From: Serripes groenlandicus
Lineage: Eukaryota > Mollusca > Bivalvia > Cardiida > Cardiidae
NCBI GenBank assembly: GCA_031761405.1
Contig: JASEVX010000010.1
Coordinates: 32,623,784 to 32,687,783, forward strand
DNA length: 64,000 nt
Direction of reading: 5' to 3'
Part shown: positions 44,561-57,400 of the stretch, one piece after another
How positions within the stretch are numbered: position 1 is the first letter of the stretch
Layout: the number at the start of each line of letters is the position of its first letter
Program-made: the position numbers and the translations under genes
Notes under the pieces: model-generated
Told to the model about the DNA's origin: nothing
The model's input: the letters and a program-made list of their open reading frames with translations, nothing else
Databases searched by the model: none

Positions 44561-44565
44561 TTTTT

Positions 44566-45390
44566 AGCTCGACTTTTTGAGGAGGACTATTCAACTTTCA
44601 TGCCAGTGTTGCAGCTTTAGTTTAAGTTTTGCATGCAAGGCTATTTCTCATAAACCGCAGATGCTATTGCTTTAAATCTTCAAACACTTATTGGACGTCG
44701 TCACATGACTTTGCAGGACAAGGCCCATAACTCTAGATATTGACTGAATTATGACAATTTTGGAACTTGGAAAATTTGGTTCAACCATGCAAACCAGATG
44801 CTATTGCTTCAAAACATCACACATTTATGGGACGTCATCACATGACCTGGTTCAACATGTCCCATAATTCTTACATCAGATTTGGACTGAATTATGCCCC
44901 ATTTTGGATGTAGAAAATTTGGATAAAGTTTTGCATGCAATACCGTTTATCACATGTCAGATGCTACTACTTTGAAATTTCACTTACTTATTGGAATAAA
45001 CTAACAGGACAGGTCCCCTAACTAAATGCCAGTTTTGGCTGAATTATGCTTTTTTTGGGACTTAGAAAATTTGGTTTAAGTTTTGCATGCAATGCCTATG
45101 ATTTCATCCCATGTCCCATAATTTTACATCAGATTTTGACTGAATAATGTCGTTTTTTGGCACATAGAAATTCTATCACCTTATAAGGAAATGAACAGAG
45201 GTTAATGATGACTCGGTGCATGCATGTTAATCGACATTAATGTCCAAACTCAATAATCACCCTGTACGGCCATATTTCACCCAAGAACTTTCCAACTTGA
45301 TTTATGTTACTATACTATCAAGCCACTATCTCCATAACAAGTGTTGACCGTAGTATAAAAGTCTTTCGGACAGCTCTTATTTATAATAAT
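44566..45390. mobile_element. Pearl-like element, AGCTCGACTTTTTGA end
   Basis: Starts TTTTAGCTCGACTTTTTGAG and contains about four loose monomers with AAAATTTGGTT(C/T)AA and GTTTTGCATGCAA. The right boundary is unclear. Confidence 0.5.
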
Positions 45391-45397
45391 ACTTTCC

Positions 45398-45628
45398 TTA
45401 ACCCTTTACCTCATTTAGACGCTTTCTGACGCCTCTGCAGCAGACGACTTTTTTGAAAACCTAGTGACAAAAGAAGAAATTTCTCAAAATGAGCAATTTC
45501 TCCTTTTGCCACAATGTTTTCCACTTTTAGTCATAGGTTATCAATTCAATTATAGAGATTTTCTATTTTTGGACAAAATATGTTCAAAGTCGTCTGCTGC
45601 AGAATTGTCGTATGAGGTAAAGGGTTAA
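45398..45628 (+). mobile_element. TTAA MITE, intact, intergenic
   Basis: TTAACCCTTTACCTCATTTA ... GTATGAGGTAAAGGGTTAA. It carries the same CCCTTTACC/GGTAAAGGG change at both ends. Confidence 0.88.
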
Positions 45629-45880
45629 GGAAATTGTCATCAGCTACAGATGTGATGTTTTGTGGGAAATGGTTTAACATATTTTCATTTTGAAAATAAC
45701 CTGTTACATGTATATCCGATAATGATGACCTTCAGAGTTGTTGAAATCTACATGCTCATTATGTTTTCAAAATGCATATGCATGTGAGAAAGGGAAACTG
45801 GGACGTTGGCTGAAATTACCGGTACTCCGACGATTGACAAAAGTCAATGCGACATGCGTCATTCGTCTTCCACCAATGGG

Positions 45881-46045
45881 CTAAGTCTATGTGGAAAAAC
45901 AGCCAGTTGCTTGGGAAGATTGTTGTGTGGAGTACTGGTCTGAGAAAACCAGGAAATGCATGAGTAGGTGAACTGGCCGCCGTGATATAACTGAGAAATT
46001 GTTAAAAACGGCGTTAAACCCCAATCAATCAACCAATCAATCCTT
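45881..46045 (+). mobile_element. SINE body with (ATCA)n tail
   Basis: CAGCCAGTTGCTTGGGAAGA, GAGTAGGTGAACTGGCCGCC, GTTAAAAACGGCGTTAAACC, then ATCAATCAACCAATCAATC. Confidence 0.7.
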
Positions 46046-46139
46046 TTTCCCCCACCTTTGAAACTTTGTCTGCTGTAGGCGTCAAATGTTGTCTGTATCA
46101 ACAAGAGGACTATATTGGTCCTATATCTATCACCTGATT

Positions 46140-46186
46140 TCACCCTTTCCCTCATATAGACGCTTTCTGACGCCTCTGCAGCAGGA
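46140..46186 (+). mobile_element. TTAA MITE left-end stub
   Basis: CACCCTTTCCCTCATATAGA ... CCTCTGCAGCAGGAG; the rest is missing. Confidence 0.7.
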
Positions 46187-46415
46187 GGGAACAATTGTTT
46201 CAAATTTTTTTTTTATACTTTAAACATATATGGAAAACAAGCCCTTCCGGCTGGCTGCAATGATTTTCAACAGATCTTGAGAATAACTTTAACAGTTAAT
46301 CTTGGTATAGGGTTACCCAAGTCATATAATTTTCAAATCTGGCCAGTCCTCTTTTTGCAAGAAGAAATTTTTTAAAAGAGGATCAGCTAAGGAACATTAA
46401 GAAATTGTTTGAACA

Positions 46416-48371
46416 AAAAGCCCAAGATGGCCAGTATTGCTCCACTGCCATTAGGCAAAAATTAAATCTCCAAACAGCCCTGCACCCTGGCGGCCATTTT
46501 TTTTTACCAATCACCATGGCTTGAAGGAATCTCGTAGAGTGTCACCCAAGGAACATTCCTGCAAAATGATTTGAAAATTGGTCAAATAGTTTGGGAGAAG
46601 ATTTTTAAAGTTTTTACTAAAGCCAATATAAGGCCAACCCGCCCTGGCAGCCATATTTAAAGACCAATCATCATGGCATGGTGGAATCTGATAGAGAGTC
46701 TTCCAAGGAACATTTCTACGAAGATATTTGAAAATCGGCCAGATTCTTTTGTCCGAGAAGATTTTTTTTAAGTTTTCACTATAGCCATATAATGAAAACA
46801 GCCCTGCCCCCTGGCGGCCAAATTTTTTCAACCAAACAACATGGTTTGAAAGAATCTGATAGAGGGTCGCTCAAGGAACATTTCTACAAAATGATTTGAA
46901 AATCGGCCTCACTTTTGGAGAAGATTTTTAAGTTTTCACTTTAGCCATATAAGGCAATAAAGCCCCCGTCCCCATAGTTTTTCATGCAATCAGCATGCTT
47001 TGAAGCAATCTGATAGAGGGTCACCCTAGGAACATTTCTACAAAATTATTTGAAAACCTGACTTTCAGAAGAGAGGATTTTTTAAGTTTTCACTAAATAA
47101 GGCAAAATAGCCCCGCCCCCTGGCGGCCATGTTTTTAGACCAATTAACATGCCTTGAAGGAATCTGATAAGAGGTCGGTCATCAAGGAACATTTCTACAA
47201 AATAATAACCAAAAAAAATAAATAGTGAAAACTTAAAAAATCTTCTTCTCCGAAAGTGTCAGGCCGATTTTCCTCAAGAAATGTTGATTGGTCTAAAAAC
47301 ATTGCCGCCAGGGGGCAGGGCTATTTTGCCTTATATAGGTATAGTGAAAACTTAAAAAATCTTCTTCTCCCAAACTGGTTGGCAGATTTTCAAATAATTT
47401 GATAGAAATGCTCCATGGGTGACCCTCTATCAGATTCCTTCAAGCCATGTTGATTGGTAAAAAAACATGGCCGTCACAGGGCAGGGGCTATTTTGCCTAT
47501 ATGGCTAAAGAGAAAACTTAAAAAATCTTCTCCTCCAAAAGTGTCAGGCCGATTTTCAAATAATTTTGTAGAAATGTTCCTTGGGTGGCCCTTTATTGGA
47601 TTCCTTCAAGAAATGTTGATTGGTTGAAAAAAAATGGCCGCCAGGGGGCGGGGCTATTTTGCCTTATTTAGCTATAGTGAAAACTTAAAAAATCTTCTTC
47701 TCCGAAAGTGTTCAGCCGATTCTCAAATAATTTTGTAGAAATGTTCCTAGGCTACCCTCTATCAGATTCCTTCAAGCCATGTTGATTGGTTGAAAAATAT
47801 GGCTGCCAGGGGGTGGGGCTATTTTGCCTTATATAGCTATAGTGAAAACTTAATCTTCTTCTCCGAAAGTGTTCAGCCGATTTGCAAATAATTTTGTAGA
47901 AATGTTCATTGGGTGACGATCTATCAGATTCCTTCAAGCCATGTTGATTGGTCGAAAAACATTGCCACCAGAGGGCGGGGCTATTTTGCCTTATATGACC
48001 ATAGTGAAAACTTAAAAAATCTTCTTCGAAAGTGTTTGGCTGATATTCAAATAATTTTGTAGAAATGTTCCTAGGCTACCCTCTATCAGATTCCTTCAAG
48101 CCATGTTGATTGGTTGAAAAATATGGCTGCCAGGGGGTGGGGCTATTTTGCCTTATATAGCTATAGTGAAAACTTAAAATATCCTCTCCTCCGAAAGTGT
48201 CAGGCCGATTTTCAAATAATTTTGCAGAAACATTCCTTGGGTGACACTCTACAAGATTCCTTTAAGCCATGGTGGTTTCTAAAAAAAATAGCCACCAGGG
48301 GGCAGGGCTGTTTGGAGATTTTATTTTTGCCTTATGGCCGTGGAGCGATACTGGCCATCTTGGGCCTCTTG
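46416..48371. mobile_element. 2-kb imperfect palindrome of pearl-like 5' halves
   Basis: Forward arm 46,416-about 47,190 and inverted arm about 47,225-48,371. Both outer ends read AAGCCCAAGATGGCCAGTAT / AGGCCCAAGATGGCCAGTAT toward the centre. Monomers of about 165 bp hold AAGGAACATTTCTACAAAAT, CCCCTGGCGGCCAT and AAGATTTTTTAAGTTTTCAC. No 3' hairpin end is present. Confidence 0.7.
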
Positions 48372-48372
48372 T

Positions 48373-49966
48373 TTTACCTGATATGACCCATATTCCAACA
48401 TGGACTAGATATCATCAAGACAACCTTGTGACAAATTTTCAACTTGCTCAAAGTAAAAATGCGGCCTCCGGAGTTTGTACAATATTTCCCTTTATTGACC
48501 TTGTTTATGACCCATATTCGAACTTGACCTAGATATAATTCAGACACATTCTGACCAAATTTCAAGCTGCTGAAGCAAATAATGCGGCATCCAAAGTGTT
48601 AACAAGATTTTCCTTCAATTTGGCCTAGTGGCCTAGTTTTTGACCCTACATGATCCATATTCGAACTTGGCTTAAATATATCATTTAGATAAACATTCTC
48701 ATTAAATGTCAAGCTGCTGTAGCAAAAAATGCGTCTTCTACAGAGTTAACAAGATGTTCCTTCAATTTGGCCTAGTCACCTAGTTTCTTATCCAATATGA
48801 CCCATATTCAAACTTGACCTAGATATCTTTAAGACAAACATTCTGATTAAATTTTAACATGCTCAAGTTAAAAATGTGGCCTCTACAGTGTTAACAAGAT
48901 TACCCTTCAATTTGGCCTAGTGACCTATTTTTTGACCAAACATGACCCTTGATCGAACTTGACTTACATATCAGCAAGAAAAACATTCTGATAAAGTTTC
49001 ATCATGCTCAAGTTTAAAATGCAGAACGAAGATTGTTAACAAGATTACCCTTTAATTTGGCCTAGTGACCTAGTTTTTAACCCGGCATGACCCATATTCG
49101 AACTTGGCCTAGATATCATTTAGACAAACATTTTGACCAAATTTCAAGCTGCTGAAGCCAAAAATGCGGCATCCAAAGTGTTAACAAGATTTTCCTTCAA
49201 TTTGGCCTAGTGACCTAGTTTTTGACCCCACATGACCCATATTCAAACTTAGCCTAGATATCATTTAGCTCAACATTCTGACCAAATTTCAAGCTGCTGA
49301 CTAACTACAGAGTTAACAAGATTTTGCCTCAATTTGCCCTATTGACCTAGTTTCTGACCCAATATGACCCGTTTTTAAACTTGACCTAGATATCTTTAAG
49401 ACAAACATTCTAACAAAATTTTAACATGCTCAAGTTAAAAATGTGGCCTCTACAGTGTTAACAAGATTACCCTTCAATTTGGCCAAGTGACATAGTTTCT
49501 GACCCAATATGACCCATATTCGAACTTGACCTCGATATTTTTAAGACAAACATTCTGACAAAATCTGACAACTGGAGTGTTAACAAGATTTTCCTTCAAT
49601 TTGACCTAGTGACCTGCTTTTTGACCCGACATGACCCATGTTCGAATTTGACCTACATATCATCAAGACAAACATTCTGATGAAGTTTTAACATGCTCAA
49701 GTTGAAAATGTGGCCTCCAGAGTGTTAACAAGATTTCGCTTCAATTTGACCTAGTGACCTCGTTTTTGACCTCATAAGGCCCAGTTTCGAACTTGTCCAA
49801 GATTTGATGGAAATGAATGTTCTGATTCACTTTCATGAAGATTGGATGCAAAATGTAGCCTGTAAAGTGTTAACAAGCTGAAATGTTGAAGACGCACGAC
49901 AGACGGACGCCGGACAAAATGTGATCACAATAGCTCACCTTGCACTTCATGCATAGGTGAGCTAAA
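48373..49966 (+). mobile_element. Pearl-like element, 5'-truncated second copy of the 281-1,637 family
   Basis: Begins TTTTACCTGATATGACCCAT, matching base 426 of the first copy, with the same monomers and the same end GACGGACGCCGGACAAAATG ... AGGTGAGCTAAAA. The left end is replaced by the palindrome. Confidence 0.75.
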
Positions 49967-50191
49967 AAGTGAATTGGTTCAAAAAACTTAACCAAAATTC
50001 TAAGTCGAAAAGGGCCATAATTCTTACAAAAACCTTGACAGAGTTATGTACTCCTGTCTGTTAATGGAGGTATTGATGGTGAATAAGTGTTGTAAGTTTC
50101 AAAGCAATATCTACAATGGTTTTGAAAAAAAGTAAATTGGTACAAAAAACTTAACCAAAATTCTAAGTTGAAAAAGGGCCATAATTCTTAC

Positions 50192-50286
50192 AACAAGAGG
50201 CCCATGAGGGCCTATGCTCTACTGGTATGGTTCTTTGGTAATTATGTCTCCCCCCTCCGGAGGAGAGATATTGCTTTTGCCTGCGC

Positions 50287-50321
<35 letters not shown>

Positions 50322-52885
50322 CTGTCAGGGCGTCCACATTTCTTGTCCGGCCTTTATCTCACAACCCCTTGGCCACATTTCTATGAAACTTCACAGGAGT
50401 CATCGATACAACTTCTAGTTGCGCATATTACGAGGGCATTTAATTTGACCTACTTTTGGATGAGTTATTGCCCTTTTTTAAAATTGCCATTTCATTCTTG
50501 TCCGGCCTTCATCTCACAACCCCTTTGCCACATTTCTATGAAACTTCACAGGAGTTATCGGTACAACGTCTAGTTGCGCATATTACGAGGGCGTTTAATT
50601 TGACCTACTTTTGGATGAGTTATTGCCCTTTTTTTAAAATTGCCATTTCATTCTTGTCCGGTTTTCATCTCACAACCCCTTTGCCACATTTCTATGAAAC
50701 TTCACAGGAGTCATCGGTACAACGTCTAGTTGCGCATATTATGAGGGCGTTTAATTTGACCTACTTTTGGATGAGTTATTGTCCTTTTTTTAAAATTGCC
50801 ATTTCATTCTTGTCCGGCCTTCATCTCACAACCCCTTTGCCACATTTCTATGAAACTTCACAGGAGTCATCGATACAACGTCTAGCTGCGCATATTACGA
50901 GGGCGTTTAATTTGAGCTACTTTTGGATGAGTTATTGCCCTTTTTTAAAATTGTGTCCGTCTGTACGTCCACATTTCTTGTCCGGCCTTTATCTCACAAC
51001 CCCTTGGCCACATTTCTATGAAACTTCACAGGGGTCATCGGTACAACGTCTAGTTGCGCATATTACGAGGGCGTTTAATTTGACCTACTTTTGGATGAGT
51101 TATTGCCCTTTTTTTTAAATTGCCATTTCATTCTTGTCCGGTCTTCATCTCACAACCCCTTCGCCACATTTCTATGAAACTTCACAGGAGTCATCGGTAC
51201 AACGTCTAGTTGCGCATATTACGAGGGCGTTTAATTTGATCTACTTTTTAATGAGTTATTGCCCTTTTTTTAAAATTGCCATTTCATTCTTGTCCGGCCT
51301 TCATCTCACAACCCCTTTGCCACATTTCTATGAAACTTCACAGGAGTCATCGGTACAACGTCTAGCTGCGCATATTACGAGGGCGTTTAATTTGAGCTAC
51401 TTTTGGATGAGTTATTGCCCTTTTTTAAAATTGTGTCCGTCTGTACGTCCACATTTCTTGTCCGGCCTTTATCTCACAACCCCTTGGCCACATTTCTATG
51501 AAACTTCACAGGAGTCATCGGTACAATGTATTGTTGCGCATATCATGAGGGCGTTTAATTTGACCTACTTTTGGATGAGTTATTGCCCTTTTTTAAAATT
51601 GCCATTTCATTCTTGTCCGGCCTTCATCTCACAACCCCTTTACCACATTTATATTAAACTTCACAGCAGTCATCGGTACAACGTCTTGTTGCGCATATAA
51701 CAAGGGCGTTTAATTTGACACACTTTTCGAGGACATACTTCCCTTGTTTTAATAACAAGCCCTTTGCTGATAGCTTTGTTATCTTCAAAATTATCTCGGA
51801 CTATTTTTATTTAACCTCACAAAGTTGTACTGACAAAATACAGTCAGCCAGACAAATACCCCTTGGGGGAGACATACGTTTTTCGCAAAAAAAACCTCTA
51901 GTTTTCAATCCAGAGCATGTATGTATGGTGAAGATCTGATAGTAAATGGAGGCTCTTTTGTGTTCACAAGCTGTATTATAGCAATTTTTACAATTTCATG
52001 GGCCATAATCCAGTCTTGCATTGGCAGATCTGGCTTACCAAGCTCTAATCAATATTTAACTACTATCTAAGTTTGGTGAAGATCAGATAGTAAATAGAGC
52101 CTCTATTGTGTTCACATGCTCAATTATAGCAATTTGGACAATTTCAAGGGCCATAATCCAGACTTGCATGGGCGGATATGGCTGGTTTACGAAAGGAACC
52201 AAGCTCTCATGGATATCTAACTACTGTATAAGTTTGGTTGAGATACAATCAAAAGTGAAGACTGTATCGTGTTAACAAGCTCTTTTTATAGCAATTTTGA
52301 CCATTTCAAGGGCCATAATCCAGTTATGCATGTGCGGATCTGGCTGGTTTTCGAAAGGAACCTAGCTCTCATGGATATCTAACTACTATATAAGTTTGGT
52401 TGAGATACAATCATGGATATCTAACTATTGTATAAGTTTGGTTGAGATACAATCAAAAGTGAAGACTGTATCGTGTTAACAAGCTCTTTTATAGCAATTT
52501 TGACCATTTCAAGGGCCATAATCCAGTCATGCATGGGCGGATCTGGCTGGTTTTCGAAAGGAACCGAGCTCTCATGGATATCTAACTATTGTTTAAGTTT
52601 GGTTGAGATACAATCAAAAGTGAAGACTATCAAGTTAACAAGCTCTTTTATAGCAAATTTTGACCATTTCAAGGGCCATAATCCAGTCATGCATGGGCGG
52701 ATCTGGCTGGTTTTCGAAAGGAACCGAGCTCTCATGGATATCTAACTGCTGTATAAGTTTGGTTGAGATACAATCAAAAGTGAAGACTATCGTGTTAACA
52801 AGAAATTGTTTACGGATGGACGGACGGACGACGGACGAATCGCCACGACATAAGCCCTTCTGGCCTTTGGCCAGTAGAGCTAAAA
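50192..52885 (+). mobile_element. Pearl-like element with GCTCTACTGG termini, itself invaded
   Basis: Starts ACAAGAGGCCCATGAGGGCC and GCTCTACTGG (50,216-50,225). The body at 51,880-52,800 has five monomers with CAATTTTGACCATTTCAAGG and GGATATCTAACTACTATATA. It then has GGACGGACGGACGACGGACG and GGCCTTTGGCCAGTAGAGC. The 10-bp ends are perfectly inverted. A second element (50,243-51,876) sits inside its 5' part. Confidence 0.75.
50243..51876. mobile_element. Nested tandem-array element with TATGTCTCCCCC TIRs
   Basis: TATGTCTCCCCC (50,243-50,254) and GGGGGAGACATA (51,865-51,876) are perfect inverted ends. Inside are (CTGT)n and about eight roughly 160-bp monomers with CACATTTCTATGAAACTTCA, CAACGTCTAGTTGCGCATAT and TTGACCTACTTTTGGATGAG. 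Every fifth-or-so monomer has a CCGTCTGTACGTCCACATTT variant. Confidence 0.8.
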
Positions 52886-52981
52886 ACCTTGACAGGGTTC
52901 TGTACCTTTGTCTGTTGATGGAGGTAATAATGGTGATTATGTGTTGTAAGTTTCAAAGCAATATCTGTAATGGTTTTGACA

Positions 52982-54381
52982 AACAAGAGGGCCATGATGG
53001 CCCTTGAATCGCTCACCTGATTTTTTTTTTTTTTCACTTTAGCTATATAAGCCTCGCCCCCTGGCAGCCATAGTTTCCGACCAATCAACTTGGCTTGAAG
53101 GAATCTGATAGAGGGTCACCCTAGGAACATTTCTACAAAATTATTTGAAAATCGGCCATATACTTTTGGAGGAGAAGATTTTTTAAGTTTTCACTATAGC
53201 CATATAATGCAAAATAGCCCTGCCTACTGGCGGCCATGTTTTTTGACCAATCAACATGGCTTGAAGGAATCTGAAAGTGGGTCATCCAAGGAACATTTCT
53301 ACAAAATTATTTGAAAATCGGGCCTGACACTTCTGGAGAAGAAGATTTTTTAAGTTTGCACTATAGCCATATAAGGCAAAAAAGCCCCGCCCCCCCCTGT
53401 CGGCCATGTTTTTTTGACCAATCAACATGGCTTGAAGGAATCTGATAGAGGGTCACGCAAGGAACATTTCTACAAAATCATTTGAAAATCAGCCCGACAC
53501 TTTCGGAGGAGAAGATTTTTTAAGTTTTCACTATAGCCATATAAGGCAAAATAGCCCCGCCCCCCTGGCGGCCGTGTTTTTTGACCAATCAACATGGCTT
53601 GACGGAATCTGGTAGAGGGTCATCCAAGGAACATTTCTACAAAATTATTTGAAAATCTGCCAACCAGTTTGGGAGAAGAAGAATTTTGAAGTTTTTTTCG
53701 TTTCGTTGCCATGGAAAACAGAATTCTGCATGGATCCCTAAAATTTGAAGGAATTCTGGTGAGGTCATTAAGAGGATGCTTTCTGTGAAGTTTCATCCCA
53801 ATTGACCCACTGGTTACTGAGGAGAAGATGTTGAAGATTTTTTAAGTTTTCTCTTTGGCCATATAAGGCAAAATAGCCCCCGCCCCCTGGCGGCCATGTT
53901 TTTCGACCAATCAACATTGCTTGAAGGAATCTGATAGAGGGTCACCCAAGGAACATTTCTACAAAATTATTTGAAAATCGGCCTGACACTTATGAAGGAG
54001 AAGATTTTTTAAGTTTTCATTATAGCCATAAAAGGCAAAATAGCCCCGCCCCCTGGCGGCCATGTTTTTTGACCAATCAACATGGCTTGAAGGAATCTGA
54101 TAGAGGATCACCCAAGGAACATTTCTACAAAATTATTTGAAAATCTGCCAACCAATTTGGGAGAAGAAGAATTTTGAAGTTTTTTCGGTTTCGTTGCCAT
54201 GGAATTTTGCATGGATCCCAACAATTTGAAGGAATTCTGGTGAGGTCATTGAGAGGATGCTTTCTGTGAAGTTTCATCCAAATTGACCCACTGGTTACTG
54301 AGGAGAAGAAGTTGACGCACGACGGACGCCGGACAAAAGGCGATCACAATAACTCGCCTTGAGCAAAGCCCAGGTGAGCTA
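52982..54381 (+). mobile_element. Complete pearl-like element
   Basis: ACAAGAGGGCCATGATGGCC and CGCTCACCTGA at the left. Six to seven monomers hold AACATGGCTTGAAGGAATCT and GGAACATTTCTACAAAATTA. Then GACGCACGACGGACGCCGGA and GAGCAAAGCCCAGGTGAGC. Same family as the palindrome and as bases 1-278. Confidence 0.75.
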
Positions 54382-54455
54382 AAAAGTGAATTGGTACAAA
54401 AACCTTAACCAAGGTGTGACACCAACGCAGACGCCTTTTCTTCGGAAAGTTGAGG

Positions 54456-57400
54456 TAAAAATGTGATTTCTAGTGTTTCTAACATTTGACCTAATGACCA
54501 GACCTCATTTTTAACCCCTCATGACCTATTTGTAAAGTTGACCTAGATTTGATGAAGGAAAGGAGACTTTTATAGTGTTCAGAAGATTATTCTAACATTT
54601 GACCTAGTTCTTGAAACCCCATGACCCAGTTTAAAACTTGACAAGAGATTTGATGGACACAATTGTTATGATTAAATTTCATGAAGATTGAATATCAAAA
54701 GTGAATTCTAGTGTTCACAAGGTTATTCTAACAATTGACCTCGTGACCTAGTTTTGAACTTGACCGAGATCTGATGGAGATAAATGTTCTGATAAACTTC
54801 ATGAACAATAAATGAAAAATGTGGATTCTAGTCAAAGTTGACCATGGTTTAGTTTTTGGCAAACTATGACCATGACCTTGGTAATTTCGATGTTAATGAT
54901 GGAAACAAATGTTTTGATAAACTTTCATGAAGATTAAATGAAAATTGTAGGCTTTACAGTTAAAGTTAACAAAGATTATTTATTGGGGTTTAGTTACCTA
55001 ACCAAGGTCAAGTTCTGCCAAAATATGACCTTGATCTTTAAAATGTTGACGTTGAATGATGTCCCATGACCCAACAATACATCTGACAAAATGTCAGAAT
55101 AATTCCAGGAGGGGTTGCCGAGATATAACCAAGGTTAAGTTACCTAACCAAGGTAAAGTCTGCCAAATTATGACCTTCACCGTGAATGATGTACCATGAC
55201 CCAACAATACATCTGACAAAGTTTCAGAAAAATTCAAGCAGGGGTTGCTGAGATATAACAAAGGTCAATTTCTGCCAAATTATGACCATGAACTTGATAA
55301 TTTTGAGGTTGATTGATGTTCCATGATCCAAGGAGTTGCAGAGATAAAAACAAGGTTAAGTTACCTAACCAAGTTAAAATTCCGCCAAATTATGACCTTG
55401 ACCTTGAACATTTTGAAGTTGAATGATGTCCCATGACCAAACAATACATCTGACAAAGTTTCAGAAAAATTCAAGTAGGGGTTGTTGAGATATTACTTAG
55501 GTTAAGTTACCTAACCAAGGTAAAGTTCTGGCAAATTATGACCTTGACAATTTTGACATTGAATGATGTTCCATGACCCAATAATACATCTGACAGTTTC
55601 AGAAAATTTCCAGTAGGGGTTGCTGAGATATAACCAAGGTTAACTTTTGAGGTTAAGTTACCTAATCAAGGTCAAGTTATGACCTTGACCTGAAAACATT
55701 TTGACGTTGAATGATGTCCCATGGCCAAAAAATACATCTAACAAAGTTTCAGAAAAATTCCAGCAGGGGTTGCCGAGATATAACCAAGGTTAAGTTACGT
55801 AACCAAGGTCAAGTTCTGCTGAAATATAACCAAGGTTAAGTTTTGAGGTTATGTTACGTTATGAAGTTGAAGTTAAGCCAAACTAGAACTATCACTGAAT
55901 GTGATTAATACCCCCCAACGCCGCCCTGATAGGAAAGGTTGTGAAATATTTAGAAACCCTACCTTAAAAGGACAATGTTATGGATCGGGTTATTCTTGTT
56001 TTGTTCATTTTTGGATAACAAAGGGCAATAACTCTGTAATTATGTAAATTAGAGTTATGGTTCTTGTACACTGCACTTCCTCTGATTATGCTCTACCGTT
56101 GTATGTAGTTTTATTAGATTCCATCTGTTAGTTATTAAATAATTCTCCGGACAAGAAAAAGTAACAAAGGGCAATAACTCTGTAATTATGTAAATAAGAG
56201 TTATGGTTCTTGTACACTGCACTTCCTCTCATTATGCTCTACCATTGTATGCAGTTTTATTAGATTCCACCGGTTAGTTATTAAGTAATTCTCTGGACAA
56301 GAAAAAGTAACAAAGGGCAATAACTCTGTATTTAGGTAAAATAGAGTTATGGTTCTTGTACACCGCACTTCCTCTCAATGTGTTGTATCATCCTATGAAG
56401 TTTTATTAAATTCCAACAATTAGTTTTAAAGTTATGCTCCGGACAAGACTCTACGAACAAGAAAAAGTAACAAAGGGCAATAACTCTGTAATTATGTAAA
56501 GTAGAGTTATGGTTCTTGTACACTGCACTTCCTCTCATTATGCTCTACCATTGTATGCAGTCTTATTAGACTCCATCTGTTAGTAATTAAGTAATTCTCC
56601 GGACAAGAAAAAGTAACAAAGGGCAATAACTCTGTATTTAGGTAAAATAGAGTTATGGTTCCTGTACACCGCACTTCCTCTCAATGAATTGTATCATCCT
56701 ATGAAGTTTTATTAAATTCCAACAATTAGTTTTAAAGTTATGCTCCGGACAAGACTCTACGAACAAGAAAAAGTAACAAAGGGCAATAACTCTGTAATTA
56801 TGTAAATTAGAGTTATGGTTCGTGTACACTGCACTTCCTCTGATTATGCTCTACCATTGTATGCAGTCTTATTAGATTCCATCTGTTAGTTATTAAGTAA
56901 TTCTCCTGACAAGAAAAAGTAACAAAGGGCAATAACTCTGTATTTAGATAAAATAGAGTTATGGTTCTTGTACACCGCACTTCCTCTCAATGTGTTGTAT
57001 CATCCTATGAAGTTTTATTAAATTCCAACAATTAGTTTTAAAGTTATGCTCCGGACAAGACTCAACAAACAAGAAAAAGTAACAAAGGGCAATAACTCTG
57101 TAATTATGTAAAGTAGAGTTATGGTTCTTGTACACTGCACTTCCTCTGATTATGCTCTACCATTGTATGTAGTTTTATTAGATTCCATCTGTTAGTTATT
57201 CAGTAATTTTCCGGACAAGAAAAAGTAACAAAGGGCAATAACTCTGTATTTAGGTAAAATAGAGTTATGGTTCCTGTACACCGCACTTCCTCTCAATGTG
57301 TTGTATCATCCTATGATGTTTTATTAAATTCCAACAATTAGTTTTAAAGTTATGCTCCGGACAAGACTCTACAAACAAGAAAAAGTAACAAAGGGCAATA

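Larger units (their letters stand above)
49970..54455 (+). mobile_element. Host tandem element interrupted by two insertions
   Basis: Monomer AGTGAATTGGTACAAAAAACTTAACC, AAGGGCCATAATTCTTACA, GTTGTAAGTTTCAAAGCAAT at 49,970-50,190. It resumes at 52,886-52,980 and 54,382-54,455, where the terminal CAACGCAGACGCC ... GAGGTAAAAA occurs. Insertions at 50,192-52,885 and 52,982-54,381 separate the pieces. Confidence 0.65.

Noticed and set aside
50456..51700. Long open frames of 220 and 188 codons with a repeated peptide
   Set aside because: They arise because the ~160-bp monomer is open in one frame. They cross monomer borders inside a non-coding TIR element, and no start context or domain is present.
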